Below, in pieces: positions 1-6,819 of a stretch of DNA of 9,538 nucleotides. Position 1 is the stretch's first letter. Every line of letters begins with the position of its first letter. The notes below the pieces were generated by a model that saw nothing but the letters and a program-made list of their open reading frames with translations, searched no databases and was not told where the DNA came from. Position numbers and translations under genes: made by a program. The stretch is taken from contig CAMWMM010000158.1 of assembly GCA_947175285.1 (NCBI GenBank), forward strand, positions 1 through 9,538, written 5' to 3'. Source of the stretch: an uncultured Lachnospiraceae bacterium. Lineage in GTDB: Bacteria > Bacillota_A > Clostridia > Lachnospirales > Lachnospiraceae.

Positions 1-449
1 GAACTTCCTACATTTTTTCTCAGAAGTCACTACCAATTACAACAGAACTTTCTACCAATATTTTTTTTAGAATCTCGAAAATAAAGGGCTTGTCCCTGTT
101 ATTGAACTTTATAAAGAATAAAATAAAATGTTGTCTATTATTATTTAAACAACAATCACATTGAGACAAAATAATCTTTTACTCAGTTCGAAAATAATAT
201 AATCAAAAAACATATTTGTTGTCTTAACATTAATTTTTATGGAAGAAAATAAAAGATATTTTCAAAACATATGTTCTGTACTGTAATTAATCTTAACTCT
301 TAATCAAATAAAAAATATCCTTCTCTATTACTCGCGCGCCGAATACCCGTCAGCTCCAGCTGATATACTTCTTTTGGATGTCGTGTGCACGATAAAAAAG
401 TCATAACCAAGTGATATTGATTATAACTTTTATTATTTTAATGTCATAT
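1..449. other. AT-rich spacer downstream of parB
   Basis: No convincing gene is visible here. Most of the stretch is strongly AT-rich with poly-T and poly-A runs. The motif GAACTT occurs at 1, 45 and 104, and the first two copies extend to GAACTTYCTAC followed by a T-run, so they could be a short imperfect direct repeat. A GC-rich island at about 331-392 interrupts the AT-rich sequence and carries two dyads: TCAGCTccAGCTGA (350-363) and TCGTGtgCACGA (381-392). A 34-codon minus-strand frame (404 to 300) spans the island but has no Shine-Dalgarno sequence. No clear terminator follows parB; only a weak AGGG/CCCT hairpin with a short T-rich tail on the minus strand is seen near 83-96. Confidence 0.6.
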
Positions 450-1496
450 TCATTTCTGTGCAGCTAATAAATATTTATCAACTATATCTAATAATAATTG
501 ATCATCATATTTTATACCAGCATTTTCAAATTTATCGGTAATATCTCTTGACAATTTCAGCATATTTAATATAGATTCAGTAGTAATATCTTTGTCTTTA
601 CAATAGGGTTCTATACTTTTATATTTAATCGTAATGTTAGTTGGTTTACGTGTAGACCTTACTTTTTTTTCGCTCAATCCAAACACCCTGCAGAATAAAT
701 CTTCATTCCATAAAGAAGGATTTTTCTTAAATAATGTGTCTATCTGTTTCATTGAAATAGAACTAATCTGGTTTTCAGAGATAAAATTGTACAGATGTTC
801 TTGTATAGAATGGTCTATACCACCAATCTGATATCCCACATACAAGGATATGTTACCATTATCCAGCATGTCCAAAAAATTCTTAATCAGCTGATTATAT
901 CTCAAATATTGATATATCTTTTTTGTGCCTAAACTAAATTGTTCATTAATCTGGGCAACGATATCTTTTTTGTCCAGTTCGTCATAAGTTTCATTGACAA
1001 GTCGCTTTAACATTACGGCAAGCTGACTGGGTTTCATTTCAGTATACTGTCTGTTCTGTAAGTTTGTAATAATAACAATTCTATCAGCTTGCATTTTTGT
1101 AATCCCTGAAAATTCTATGTAGGGTATCCGTATCTGCAGTTCTTTGCCTATGTCATATCTGTTATGACCGGCAAGTATATATTTTTTATCATCCTGATGC
1201 CATACTAGGATTGGTTCAAGAATACCGTCTGTTTTTATGGAATCAACCATGGAGGCTCGTTTTTCTTCCGTATGGAGGTCTAAACGAATTTCAACGTCAG
1301 GATATGGAAGAAGATCGTAATTTCCTGGTTCACAGAAATAAATTGTTTTGGAATCTTCCGCATTTTTAATTTGCGATGCAATCCCAACTAAAGGAACATC
1401 ATCAAAATCTGTTTCGTTTTGAGACTCTTTTTCTTTAGATTTTGCATTTTTAAGTAGGTCCGCTCTCAGTTCGCTCATTTTTGCTCTGGATGCCAT
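450..1496 (-). CDS. parB: ParB-like partition protein
   Basis: This is a 348-residue ParB/Spo0J-family protein, expected to bind a centromere site and stimulate the partner ParA ATPase during replicon segregation. Residues about 55-150 form the ParB N-terminal domain: a partner-binding stretch around 'EIRLDLHTEEKRASMVDSI', then 'GILEPILVW' and the phosphate-binding-type box 'ILAGHNRYDIGKEL' (107-120). Residues about 150-225 are helical with a helix-turn-helix-like segment (about 173-205) typical of ParB DNA-binding domains. The C-terminal part (about 280-348) is probably the dimerisation region, by inference. The chosen ATG lies 3 bases after the parA stop, and its ribosome binding site AGGAGG sits inside the last codons of parA, so translation is probably coupled. 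A second Met at residue 7 is a less likely start. The box carries GHNR rather than the classical GERR. Confidence 0.9.
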   Translation of the reverse strand: MASRAKMSELRADLLKNAKSKEKESQNETDFDDVPLVGIASQIKNAEDSKTIYFCEPGNYDLLPYPDVEIRLDLHTEEKRASMVDSIKTDGILEPILVWHQDDKKYILAGHNRYDIGKELQIRIPYIEFSGITKMQADRIVIITNLQNRQYTEMKPSQLAVMLKRLVNETYDELDKKDIVAQINEQFSLGTKKIYQYLRYNQLIKNFLDMLDNGNISLYVGYQIGGIDHSIQEHLYNFISENQISSISMKQIDTLFKKNPSLWNEDLFCRVFGLSEKKVRSTRKPTNITIKYKSIEPYCKDKDITTESILNMLKLSRDITDKFENAGIKYDDQLLLDIVDKYLLAAQK

Positions 1497-1499
1497 TTA

Positions 1500-2387
1500 T
1501 TATACCTCCTCAATCTCGGATATTTTTTTGTTAATTTCATTATATAACAAATCAAATGCAGTTAATATTGATTTAGATTTTTTTTTGTTTTCTCTTGTCT
1601 GCTTTGAGTAACAAGAAATGGACATATAGGCTTTTTTTGCGTCAGTGGCAGCGCAGCTTCTGTTAATGGTTGTTTCAAATGGTAGTATGCCATATTTTTG
1701 ACCTTTATCGCACAATTCTTTATAAGAATCAATTTGACCATTCGTTGCATCATCTTTGTTAACGATTACACCCAATATATAGCAATCTGCAATATCTTTT
1801 TTGTTGAATGATTTTATGTCTTTTGCTAACTCGAATACACCTCCGATAGAAAAGGGGTCAGCTTCTGCTACAATGAGACAATAGTTTGATGCAACATAAG
1901 CCATCTGCAAAATGGAGCTTCTCGCGGGGGCACAATCCAGAAAGATATAATCATATTCGCTGAGATATTTCATTAAGTATTTTAGTAAAGTAATGTCTCC
2001 AACATCATGAAATTCAATACTTGCATTATCAAGATACTGGCTTGATGCGATAAAATCAAAACCTTCATCAGAATGCTGGATAGCATTTGTTATTACGTCA
2101 TAGTCTGGATTTAGGTAATCAAGGTTTTCACCTAAAATGTGTTGTGTGTCATAATCATCTGTTTCATCAATCTCATCAACTATTTTCTTGATTGCCCATA
2201 AAATTGTCCGAATGGTAGGTTTGTCTTTGAAATCAGCTTTGGCATATTTTGAAAAATCTCTTTGGCCGTCGAGATCTATTGTTAAGACCTTAAAACCGTT
2301 TTGAGCATATATTGCACTGAGTTCAAAAGATACAGTAGTTTTACCGACACCACCTTTTTGATTGGCGACCATAATTATCTTTGACAT
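1500..2387 (-). CDS. parA: ParA-family partition ATPase
   Basis: This is a 295-residue deviant-Walker ATPase of the ParA/MinD superfamily. Such proteins bind DNA non-specifically in the ATP state and move ParB-centromere complexes over the nucleoid. The P-loop NQKGGVGKTT (9-18) includes the signature lysine K11. The A' box is DLDGQRDFS (38-46), where most family members have DxDPQ, so glycine replaces proline. Walker B is YDYIFLDCAPA (145-155). There is no N-terminal HTH extension, and the length fits the short, type Ib or Soj-like ParAs rather than P1/F-type ParAs. AGGAGG lies 9 bases before the ATG. It is the first gene of a parA-parB operon. A TTGACA -35 and a palindromic repeat lie in the upstream spacer, so autoregulation is plausible. 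Confidence 0.95.
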   Translation of the reverse strand: MSKIIMVANQKGGVGKTTVSFELSAIYAQNGFKVLTIDLDGQRDFSKYAKADFKDKPTIRTILWAIKKIVDEIDETDDYDTQHILGENLDYLNPDYDVITNAIQHSDEGFDFIASSQYLDNASIEFHDVGDITLLKYLMKYLSEYDYIFLDCAPARSSILQMAYVASNYCLIVAEADPFSIGGVFELAKDIKSFNKKDIADCYILGVIVNKDDATNGQIDSYKELCDKGQKYGILPFETTINRSCAATDAKKAYMSISCYSKQTRENKKKSKSILTAFDLLYNEINKKISEIEEV

Positions 2388-2431
2388 TATTCATTTCCTC
2401 CTCATAAGCAAGTATTGAAACACCCGTCAAA

Positions 2432-2478
2432 GCCTTGAAAATACTGGGATTGTAGCAGTTCTTTTCCAATGGAAAATT
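2432..2478 (+). repeat. 47-bp repeat copy 1, TTTTCCAATGGAAAA palindrome
   Basis: This copy matches the one at 2643-2689 at 37 of 47 positions without gaps. Conserved parts are the left block GCCTTGAAAA-n-ACTGGG and the right block, which ends in the palindrome. Here the palindrome TTTTCCA-A-TGGAAAA (2462-2476) has perfect 7-bp arms. It lies between the parA promoter candidate and the parA start codon, so it would be in the 5' leader. Operator or centromere (parS) function is inference from position and symmetry. Confidence 0.75.
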
Positions 2479-2517
2479 AAGGACGTTTTCTATATTGGCG
2501 GCTATTCCTTTATAGAC

Positions 2518-2548
2518 AATATACTAACACATATTAATAAAATGTCAA
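2518..2548 (-). promoter_or_regulatory. Candidate sigma-A promoter for parAB
   Basis: On the minus strand, a perfect -35 TTGACA (2543-2548) is followed by two possible -10 hexamers: TAGTAT (2521-2526, spacer 16) or TATATT (2518-2523, spacer 19). Either would give a leader of roughly 120 nt before parA that includes repeat copy 1. The -35 is strong and the -10 is ambiguous. Confidence 0.5.
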
Positions 2549-2642
2549 ATGTATATTTTGCAATCACAAATATGAAATAAGAAAAAAGAGAATTTTTATG
2601 TCTGAAAATAGACAATAAGAAATACTGGAAATAGTGCTGCAG

Positions 2643-2689
2643 GCCTTGAAAACACTGGGGATGCGACGATTCCTTTCCATTGGAAAATT
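2643..2689 (+). repeat. 47-bp repeat copy 2, TTTCCATTGGAAA palindrome
   Basis: This is the second copy of the parA-upstream repeat, 211 bp from copy 1 in the same orientation. Its palindrome TTTCCA-T-TGGAAA (2674-2686) has perfect 6-bp arms. It lies on the far side of the parA promoter candidate, so the two copies bracket that promoter. The differences from copy 1 fall mostly in the linker between the two conserved blocks, as expected for a protein-binding site. Confidence 0.75.
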
Positions 2690-2814
2690 TGCCTCAAAGG
2701 ATATTTCTATTTGAAGGTGTGACTAAACATTGAAGACGGAATAAATTATTAAGGATATTTATTATTTTTAGTGCAATATTATAGTTTTCCTTCGAAAATA
2801 CATCCTATATTTCT

Positions 2815-2831
2815 TATCGGCTATGCCGATA
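2815..2831. other. Hairpin TATCGGC-TAT-GCCGATA
   Basis: A perfect inverted repeat with 7-bp arms and a 3-base loop. It is followed on the plus strand by ACGGTTTTAAT, which is too weak a T-tract for a confident terminator. It could be an operator or a leader structure for the plus-strand genes starting near 2893-3097. Confidence 0.4.
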
Positions 2832-2892
2832 CGGTTTTAATAATGACATAGTAATGCAGCTATGCAAAATAAAAAGAAAGGAAACAAATAAT

Positions 2893-3096
2893 ATGAAATT
2901 ATTTAACAAAAAAGAAAAAACGGTTTGAAGGTTACTGTAAAAGCAAGATTAAGAGTCATATTGGACAATGTAATCAGGCCTTATCCCAAAGCACATTCAG
3001 ATTTTGCCTGTGACAGTGAAGAAATATCTGCATAATGAATACGTTTATATTTGTGGATTTGAAAATCCATATCAGTATGATAAACAAGGAGTTGGT
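2893..3096 (+). pseudogene. Small overlapping frames, possible decayed short gene
   Basis: An ATG at 2893 preceded by AAAGGAAA opens only 11 codons (MKLFNKKEKTV, stop 2926-2928) and ends just after A-runs prone to slippage. A second frame (TTG 2925 to stop 3033-3035) reads 36 residues, with a protein-like stretch around 'RVILDNVIRPYPKAHSDF'. The third frame, continuous with the LysM gene, reads 'EYVYICGFENPYQYDK' just before the LysM start. The pieces follow each other and could be one ancestral short protein broken by two frameshifts. Equally, they may be chance frames. I do not recognise the family. Confidence 0.35.
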
Positions 3097-3432
3097 ATGA
3101 AAAAATTTTTAAGAATGAAAAGTAAGATACAGGGTATAAAGTACTTTTTGACAGTAGTATGTGTATTGATGTTAGCACTGGTAGTTAAAGTTAAAAAGGA
3201 AAATATTCTAAATGTACAGAAGACAATTCCAATCGCTTCTGAATACAATGACAGGAAGAAATTTACATCAGTTGAAGTCATGCATGGAGATACATTATGG
3301 AGTATAGCAGAAGATAATAAAACTGGAAATTATACAACCAAAGAACTTGTTGAAGAGATAAAGCATGCAAATGGTCTTGAAGGGGACAAGATTATAACTG
3401 GCAATTATCTGATTGTACCCTATTATGACTAG
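3097..3432 (+). CDS. Membrane-anchored LysM protein, YneA-like
   Basis: This 111-residue protein has a short basic N-terminus (about 1-12), a single hydrophobic membrane segment (about 13-32, FLTVVCVLMLALVV), a linker, and one LysM domain (about 58-108, with VEVMHGDTLWSIA and a terminal LIVPYYD). LysM domains bind peptidoglycan, so the protein is probably anchored in the membrane with the LysM outside. The size and architecture match YneA, the SOS-induced division suppressor of Bacillus, but no catalytic domain or SOS box is visible, so that role is inference. The ATG at 3097 is chosen because AAGGAG precedes it by 6 bases. The same frame is open back to a TTG at 3004 (142 residues), but that start lacks such a site. 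It leads a plus-strand cluster with the RNase H gene 43 nt downstream. Confidence 0.75.
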   Translation: MKKFLRMKSKIQGIKYFLTVVCVLMLALVVKVKKENILNVQKTIPIASEYNDRKKFTSVEVMHGDTLWSIAEDNKTGNYTTKELVEEIKHANGLEGDKIITGNYLIVPYYD

Positions 3433-3475
3433 CAATAAGTGATCATTAAAACAATTAATGCGATGGAGGTAAAAT

Positions 3476-4090
3476 ATGAAATATTATGCTATTAAAGTGG
3501 GAAGAGAAACAGGGATTTATACGTCATGGGAGGAGGCTGAAAAGCTGGTAAAGGGATTTCCTGATGCAAAATATAAAAGTTTCAAGACCAGGAAAGATGC
3601 CGAGCATTACATGAAAGATGGCAGCGAGGAATCTCTTGTATTATCTGTTGAAGGAATGAAAGAACCAGAAGGTGATTATGCTTTTGTAGATGGCAGTTTT
3701 AATGCAGATACAGATACATACGGATATGGCGGATTTCTGTCTGCCAATGGCGTAAAATATCCAATATCCGGAGCGGACTGTAAACCGGATATGGCTAAAA
3801 TGCGCAATGTTGCCGGCGAAATTGAGGGCGCCCTTGAAGCGGCAAGAATGGCACTGAAGTTTAAACTGAAAAGACTCACAATCCTATACGATTATGAAGG
3901 AATTGAAGCATGGGTTAATGGAAACTGGAAGTGCAAGAACGAAGAAACTGCGGCATATAGAGATGCGATGCAGGAGATCATTGCAAAAGGTCTTGCCATA
4001 AGGTTTTTGAAAGTTAAGGCACATTCGGGAATCCTAGGAAATGAATTTGCAGACAGTCTCGCGAAAAAGGCTGTTGGGATTGGGACGTAG
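3476..4090 (+). CDS. rnhA: Ribonuclease H1 with viroplasmin N-domain
   Basis: This 204-residue protein has two domains. Residues about 1-48 (KYYAIKVGRETGIYTSWEEAEKLV...) are the caulimovirus viroplasmin/RNase H1 N-terminal domain, which binds RNA:DNA hybrids. Residues about 67-200 are the RNase HI fold, with all catalytic-type residues in place: D72 (FVDGS), E115 (VAGEIEGA), D139 (ILYDYEG), H183 (VKAHSG) and D193 (NEFADSLA). It should cleave the RNA strand of RNA:DNA hybrids. On an accessory replicon this may serve primer or R-loop removal, by inference. GGAGG lies 6 bases before the ATG. The gene sits between the LysM and SLOG genes in one strand run and probably shares their transcript. Confidence 0.92.
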   Translation: MKYYAIKVGRETGIYTSWEEAEKLVKGFPDAKYKSFKTRKDAEHYMKDGSEESLVLSVEGMKEPEGDYAFVDGSFNADTDTYGYGGFLSANGVKYPISGADCKPDMAKMRNVAGEIEGALEAARMALKFKLKRLTILYDYEGIEAWVNGNWKCKNEETAAYRDAMQEIIAKGLAIRFLKVKAHSGILGNEFADSLAKKAVGIGT

Positions 4091-4102
4091 GCTCCTTTTT
4101 TA

Positions 4103-4117
4103 TGTCTGTTTCAGACA
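4103..4117. other. Hairpin TGTCTG-TTT-CAGACA between genes
   Basis: A perfect 6-bp inverted repeat with a TTT loop in the 79-nt gap between rnhA and the SLOG gene. The T-run (about 4095-4101) lies before the hairpin on the plus strand, not after it, so this is not a standard terminator. It may be an RNA-processing or protein-binding site. Confidence 0.35.
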
Positions 4118-4169
4118 CGGATCACACTCTGAAAATAGAAAATGTAAACTATGTATGGAGGAATGTTGA

Positions 4170-4733
4170 ATGAATGTAATTGATGTCAGTAAGGTTATTA
4201 ATGAAGAACGGAAAACAATTTGCTTTACAGGTCACAGACCGAATAAGCTTGTTGGATATACGAGTAGAGTGCCATATACTGTGTTCGTAAGAAGATTAAA
4301 GGAAATACTCAGACCTCTTATTAAGCAGGGTTATACCCGTTTTATTACAGGAGGAGCACAGGGAATCGATCAGCTTGCATTTGGGGCAGTTGAAGGATTG
4401 AAAAAAGAAGGCTGTTCGGTTCAGAATATCGTATATGTTCCATATGAGGGACAGGAATTGCGATGGAATGAGGAGGGAATGTTTTCGCGTCATGAATATA
4501 GGATCATGCTTGAAAAAGCAGACGGAGTTGTTTATCTGTATAAAAAGGGACAATCATTTAAGGTCGTAGATGCTCTGATGAGGAGGAATCATGCAATGTG
4601 TAATGCTTCTGACAAAATAATCGGCGTTTATGAGGGAATTGATTTTCATAATGATAATGGCGGTACTGCAGAGTGCCTGCGCTATGCCGAGAAGACATAT
4701 CTTGAAATTGTTCTAATCAGATTTGCCGCATGA
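4170..4733 (+). CDS. SLOG-family (DUF1273/YpsA-like) protein
   Basis: This 187-residue protein belongs to the SLOG superfamily of Rossmann-like nucleotide-binding proteins, related to YpsA/DUF1273. Visible marks are ICFTGHRPNKL (17-27), the glycine-rich loop FITGGAQGIDQLAF (58-71), an acidic/aromatic segment VYVPYEGQELRW (88-99), ADGVVYLY (117-124), RRNHAMCNASDKIIGVYEG (138-156) and GGTAECLRYAEK (164-175). SLOG proteins are thought to bind nucleotides or nucleotide derivatives, and YpsA of Bacillus affects cell division; the role here is unknown. GGAGG lies 8 bases before the ATG. It is the last gene of the LysM-rnhA-SLOG run and is followed 12 bases later by a strong terminator. Confidence 0.85.
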   Translation: MNVIDVSKVINEERKTICFTGHRPNKLVGYTSRVPYTVFVRRLKEILRPLIKQGYTRFITGGAQGIDQLAFGAVEGLKKEGCSVQNIVYVPYEGQELRWNEEGMFSRHEYRIMLEKADGVVYLYKKGQSFKVVDALMRRNHAMCNASDKIIGVYEGIDFHNDNGGTAECLRYAEKTYLEIVLIRFAA

Positions 4734-4744
4734 TCAGATAGTTA

Positions 4745-4796
4745 GGGAACCCCATCTGCTTAAATATGTGATCAGCAGATGGAGTTCCCCATTTTT
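4745..4796 (+). terminator. Strong Rho-independent terminator
   Basis: Sixteen-base arms (4745-4760 and 4774-4789; GGGAACcCCATCTGCT against its complement with one mismatch) enclose a 13-base loop, followed by CATTTTT. It closes the plus-strand run ending with the SLOG gene. The minus strand has no T-run after the hairpin, so it is not an obvious terminator for the convergent ParM gene. Confidence 0.9.
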
Positions 4797-4841
4797 ATTG
4801 TCATATAATGTATTAGTGTATTAGAATTTTGCGATTGTTAG

Positions 4842-6095
4842 TTAAGCTACCGAACGCGCAAGGGCACAAGAGAACAATCCATCTCTGTTAAGTATACGGC
4901 AGTAATCCTTCTCCATATAAAGAATTGGGGCAAGCGGGTTTGATGCGGCTACTGTTGGTATTAAATTTTGATACAAGTCTGTTCTCATGGCGTTTGCACC
5001 GCCGCCATAAACATATATTACATCTATGCTGCCTACAGAAGAGAGTACTTCTGACAGATGTGCAACAATCTCATTTGCAAATATTTTCTTTTGTTCAGCA
5101 ATTTTTGTATCAGCAACTTCCCGTTGAAGTTTTTTGGTCCCAGTTACTTCTTTACTTAGGAAATTGATTAATTCCTTACGGTTTTTGTAAATGTGTTTTC
5201 TGGGTCCGGTTTCTTTTTTTATTGAGGCGATCGCATTATCAAGTATTGATCCATAGCCTTTTGTAAATGTGTAGGAAAGCTTTGGGGAGAATGTGCCATC
5301 GGCAAATACAGTGTAATTCACTGTACCTTCACCGATATCAATGCCTACTGTTGAATCGCCTGCAATAATATCATCTGCAGTAATTGGTTCCCATGTGGAA
5401 TTCAGTTGTTTTGCCTGATCGAGAAGGTTTTGAATGAAAACCGCTCCATTGGAAACAATTGCAATCTGGGCAGCGCTGCCTTCAGCTAATACAGCTACAT
5501 CCTCAAATCTTATATTGATGTTTATTGTATTCTGCTTAACGTTAAAATTATGTATTTCTACAGTATGCCGTTCACAACTGTATAGTTTTGCCGGATAGGC
5601 TTCCCGTTCCTCGATATATTCATCAATTGGCAGGGCAAGAGCTATCCGGGCAATTACATCTATATCCTCTGATGGGAGCTCACCATTTTTTGCATAATAA
5701 TCTTTTAAGGCGATTCCAGCAATGGTTCCAAGACATAAAATAGAGCTTAATTCATCCTTTGCTTTTCCAATCCTGTTTAAGGTCACATCAAACTGACGCA
5801 CTCCTTCAGGATAATGTACGATACCCTGCCGGCCAAATATGTGTCTGTAGCGGTCACTTACAAGGGGGGTGTTAAAAGACGCGTCCAGGCAGTTAAATAT
5901 GTCATTTATAGCTTCGTCTACGTCTGTTTTGTTGTCCGGATCTATCCCAAATGAAACAGGATCAATCGCAAGAGAAGAAACGCTCTGGAAGTCTATGTCA
6001 ATGCTGTTTTTCGCATCTGATACAACTGCAGTTCCTTTCAGATATCCATTTCCGATATCCATACCTACTAAAATGTTTTCTGGTCTGTTTTTCAT
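4842..6095 (-). CDS. parM: ParM/StbA-like actin-fold partition ATPase
   Basis: This 417-residue protein has the actin/Hsp70-type nucleotide-binding motifs. The phosphate-1 loop is VGMDIGNGYLKG (10-21), phosphate-2 is VGIDIGEGTVNYTVF (250-264) and the adenosine motif is VIYVYGGGANAM (359-370). This order and the size fit plasmid-segregating actin-like proteins (ParM, AlfA, Alp7A), which polymerise with ATP and push or pull plasmid copies. The exact subfamily cannot be settled by eye. Its gene is 28 nt downstream of the RHH-like adaptor gene, with AGAGGAGA 9 bases before the ATG, so the two form an operon. In classical parMRC and alfAB loci the filament gene comes first; here it is second. It is convergent with the SLOG gene. 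Confidence 0.88.
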   Translation of the reverse strand: MKNRPENILVGMDIGNGYLKGTAVVSDAKNSIDIDFQSVSSLAIDPVSFGIDPDNKTDVDEAINDIFNCLDASFNTPLVSDRYRHIFGRQGIVHYPEGVRQFDVTLNRIGKAKDELSSILCLGTIAGIALKDYYAKNGELPSEDIDVIARIALALPIDEYIEEREAYPAKLYSCERHTVEIHNFNVKQNTININIRFEDVAVLAEGSAAQIAIVSNGAVFIQNLLDQAKQLNSTWEPITADDIIAGDSTVGIDIGEGTVNYTVFADGTFSPKLSYTFTKGYGSILDNAIASIKKETGPRKHIYKNRKELINFLSKEVTGTKKLQREVADTKIAEQKKIFANEIVAHLSEVLSSVGSIDVIYVYGGGANAMRTDLYQNLIPTVAASNPLAPILYMEKDYCRILNRDGLFSCALARSVA

Positions 6096-6123
6096 AACTA
6101 TGTCTCCTCTAATCTTTTATTTA

Positions 6124-6714
6124 TTATCCAAAAAATTTTGCCATATCAATGTTAACATTTCCTGGCCGCCGGTATCCGTCATTTTCAATCTCTGCATTGT
6201 TGTTATTGACATTCATAAATTGTTTTTCTGGGATAGCAGGCTCTTTATCTGAAATATGTTCTTTATTCTGTCCTGCGGACATTTCAGATGTAGAAGTGGC
6301 TTCTGGATTGTCAATTGAAGATGGGGCAGTATTTATGGACTGGTGTATGTCAGGCTGTGCTGTTAAAGCCTGATTAGCTTGCACATGTTCTTCATTTTGT
6401 TCCGCAGCTTCTGTTTCTGGTATAACAGATACAGAAGTGGAGGGTGAAGAAGCATTTTTACGGGGACGGCCTCTTTTTCGTTTGTGCTGCTGTGTATTAT
6501 ATTCTGTTGTAGTCGGTGCCGGTCCATCAGGAATCTGTTCGGAATTATGTATATTTCGTTGCCAGACAAGTTGGAATATATCGTTATATCCCTCATACGC
6601 TATTGAACGTTCCACTAGCGCTTTTAAAGACATACTCTTATTAATTTGTGCATCCATCCACCGAAGAATATTGGCATCTTTCTCCTCGTCGAAACAAATC
6701 GTATACCGAGTCAT
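6124..6714 (-). CDS. ParR-like DNA-binding adaptor with AT-hook
   Basis: This is a 196-residue protein. Residues 1-50 (MTRYTICFDEEKDANILRWM...SLKALVERSIAYEGY) have the beta-strand then two-helix pattern of ribbon-helix-helix proteins, as in ParR. A basic AT-hook, KRKRGRPRKN (78-87), follows. Residues about 88-180 are a low-complexity Ser/Thr/Gln/Asn/Glu linker, probably disordered, and the end is NVNIDMAKFFG (186-196), a hydrophobic tail that could be the actin-binding peptide. By position it is the centromere-binding partner of the ParM-like protein: it recognises DNA and couples it to the filament. That function is inferred from context and domain layout. AAAGGAGT lies 11 bases upstream of the ATG, a slightly long spacing. 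Confidence 0.7.
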   Translation of the reverse strand: MTRYTICFDEEKDANILRWMDAQINKSMSLKALVERSIAYEGYNDIFQLVWQRNIHNSEQIPDGPAPTTTEYNTQQHKRKRGRPRKNASSPSTSVSVIPETEAAEQNEEHVQANQALTAQPDIHQSINTAPSSIDNPEATSTSEMSAGQNKEHISDKEPAIPEKQFMNVNNNNAEIENDGYRRPGNVNIDMAKFFG

Positions 6715-6752
6715 GCTCGATTTTCACTCCTTTCTAAATGCAAAGTAATTCG

Positions 6753-6781
6753 ATTATAGCAAGCGGAATATTGATTGTCAA
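6753..6781 (-). promoter_or_regulatory. Perfect consensus promoter for parR-like/parM operon
   Basis: On the minus strand, TTGACA (6776-6781), a 17-base spacer and TATAAT (6753-6758) match the sigma-A consensus exactly. Transcription would start near 6746, giving a leader of about 32 nt that contains the ribosome binding site. Such a strong promoter usually needs repression; the dyad ATTGA-TTG-TCAAT (6770-6782) covers the -35 and could be the operator. Confidence 0.85.
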
Positions 6782-6810
6782 TGTAATAATATCTGTATCA
6801 ATATAATTGA
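6770..6810. promoter_or_regulatory. Two ATTGA/TCAAT dyads over and beside the -35
   Basis: ATTGA-TTG-TCAAT (6770-6782) overlaps the -35 box. TCAAT-ATA-ATTGA (6798-6810) lies just upstream and has the same half-sites in the opposite order. Both have 5-bp arms and a 3-base centre, and their starts are 28 bp apart. They look like operator sites for an autorepressor, most simply the RHH-like protein; this is inference. Confidence 0.5.
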
Positions 6811-6819
6811 ATTGGGATA

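Larger units (their letters stand above)
2388..2892. other. Divergent parA upstream spacer with repeats
   Basis: This is the non-coding side of the parA operon, about 500 bases long. It holds a parA promoter candidate (2518-2548, minus), two 47-bp direct repeats (2432-2478 and 2643-2689), each ending in a palindrome, and a 7-bp-arm hairpin (2815-2831). A looser TTTTC/GAAAA dyad lies at 2785-2798. An AGTATT/AATACT pair (2411-2416 and 2440-2445) flanks the start of the first repeat. No convincing plus-strand promoter for the downstream genes was found. Confidence 0.65.

Noticed and set aside
1..110. Iteron array based on GAACTT
   Set aside because: Only two copies extend beyond six bases and the spacing (44 and 59 bp) is irregular.
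264..277. LexA-box-like palindrome AAACATATGTTC
   Set aside because: It lacks the outer CG/G bases of the Gram-positive SOS box, lies in an AT-rich spacer and has no gene start next to it within the window.
3004..3096. Upstream TTG start for the LysM protein
   Set aside because: No good ribosome binding site, and the added residues precede a typical basic N-terminus plus membrane segment that starts properly at ATG 3097.
4095..4117. Possible terminator after rnhA
   Set aside because: The T-run precedes the hairpin on the plus strand and no T-run follows it on either strand.
5869..6748. Plus-strand frames opposite the ParM-like and adaptor genes
   Set aside because: They are antisense to well-supported genes, lack ribosome binding sites and show no recognisable protein features.
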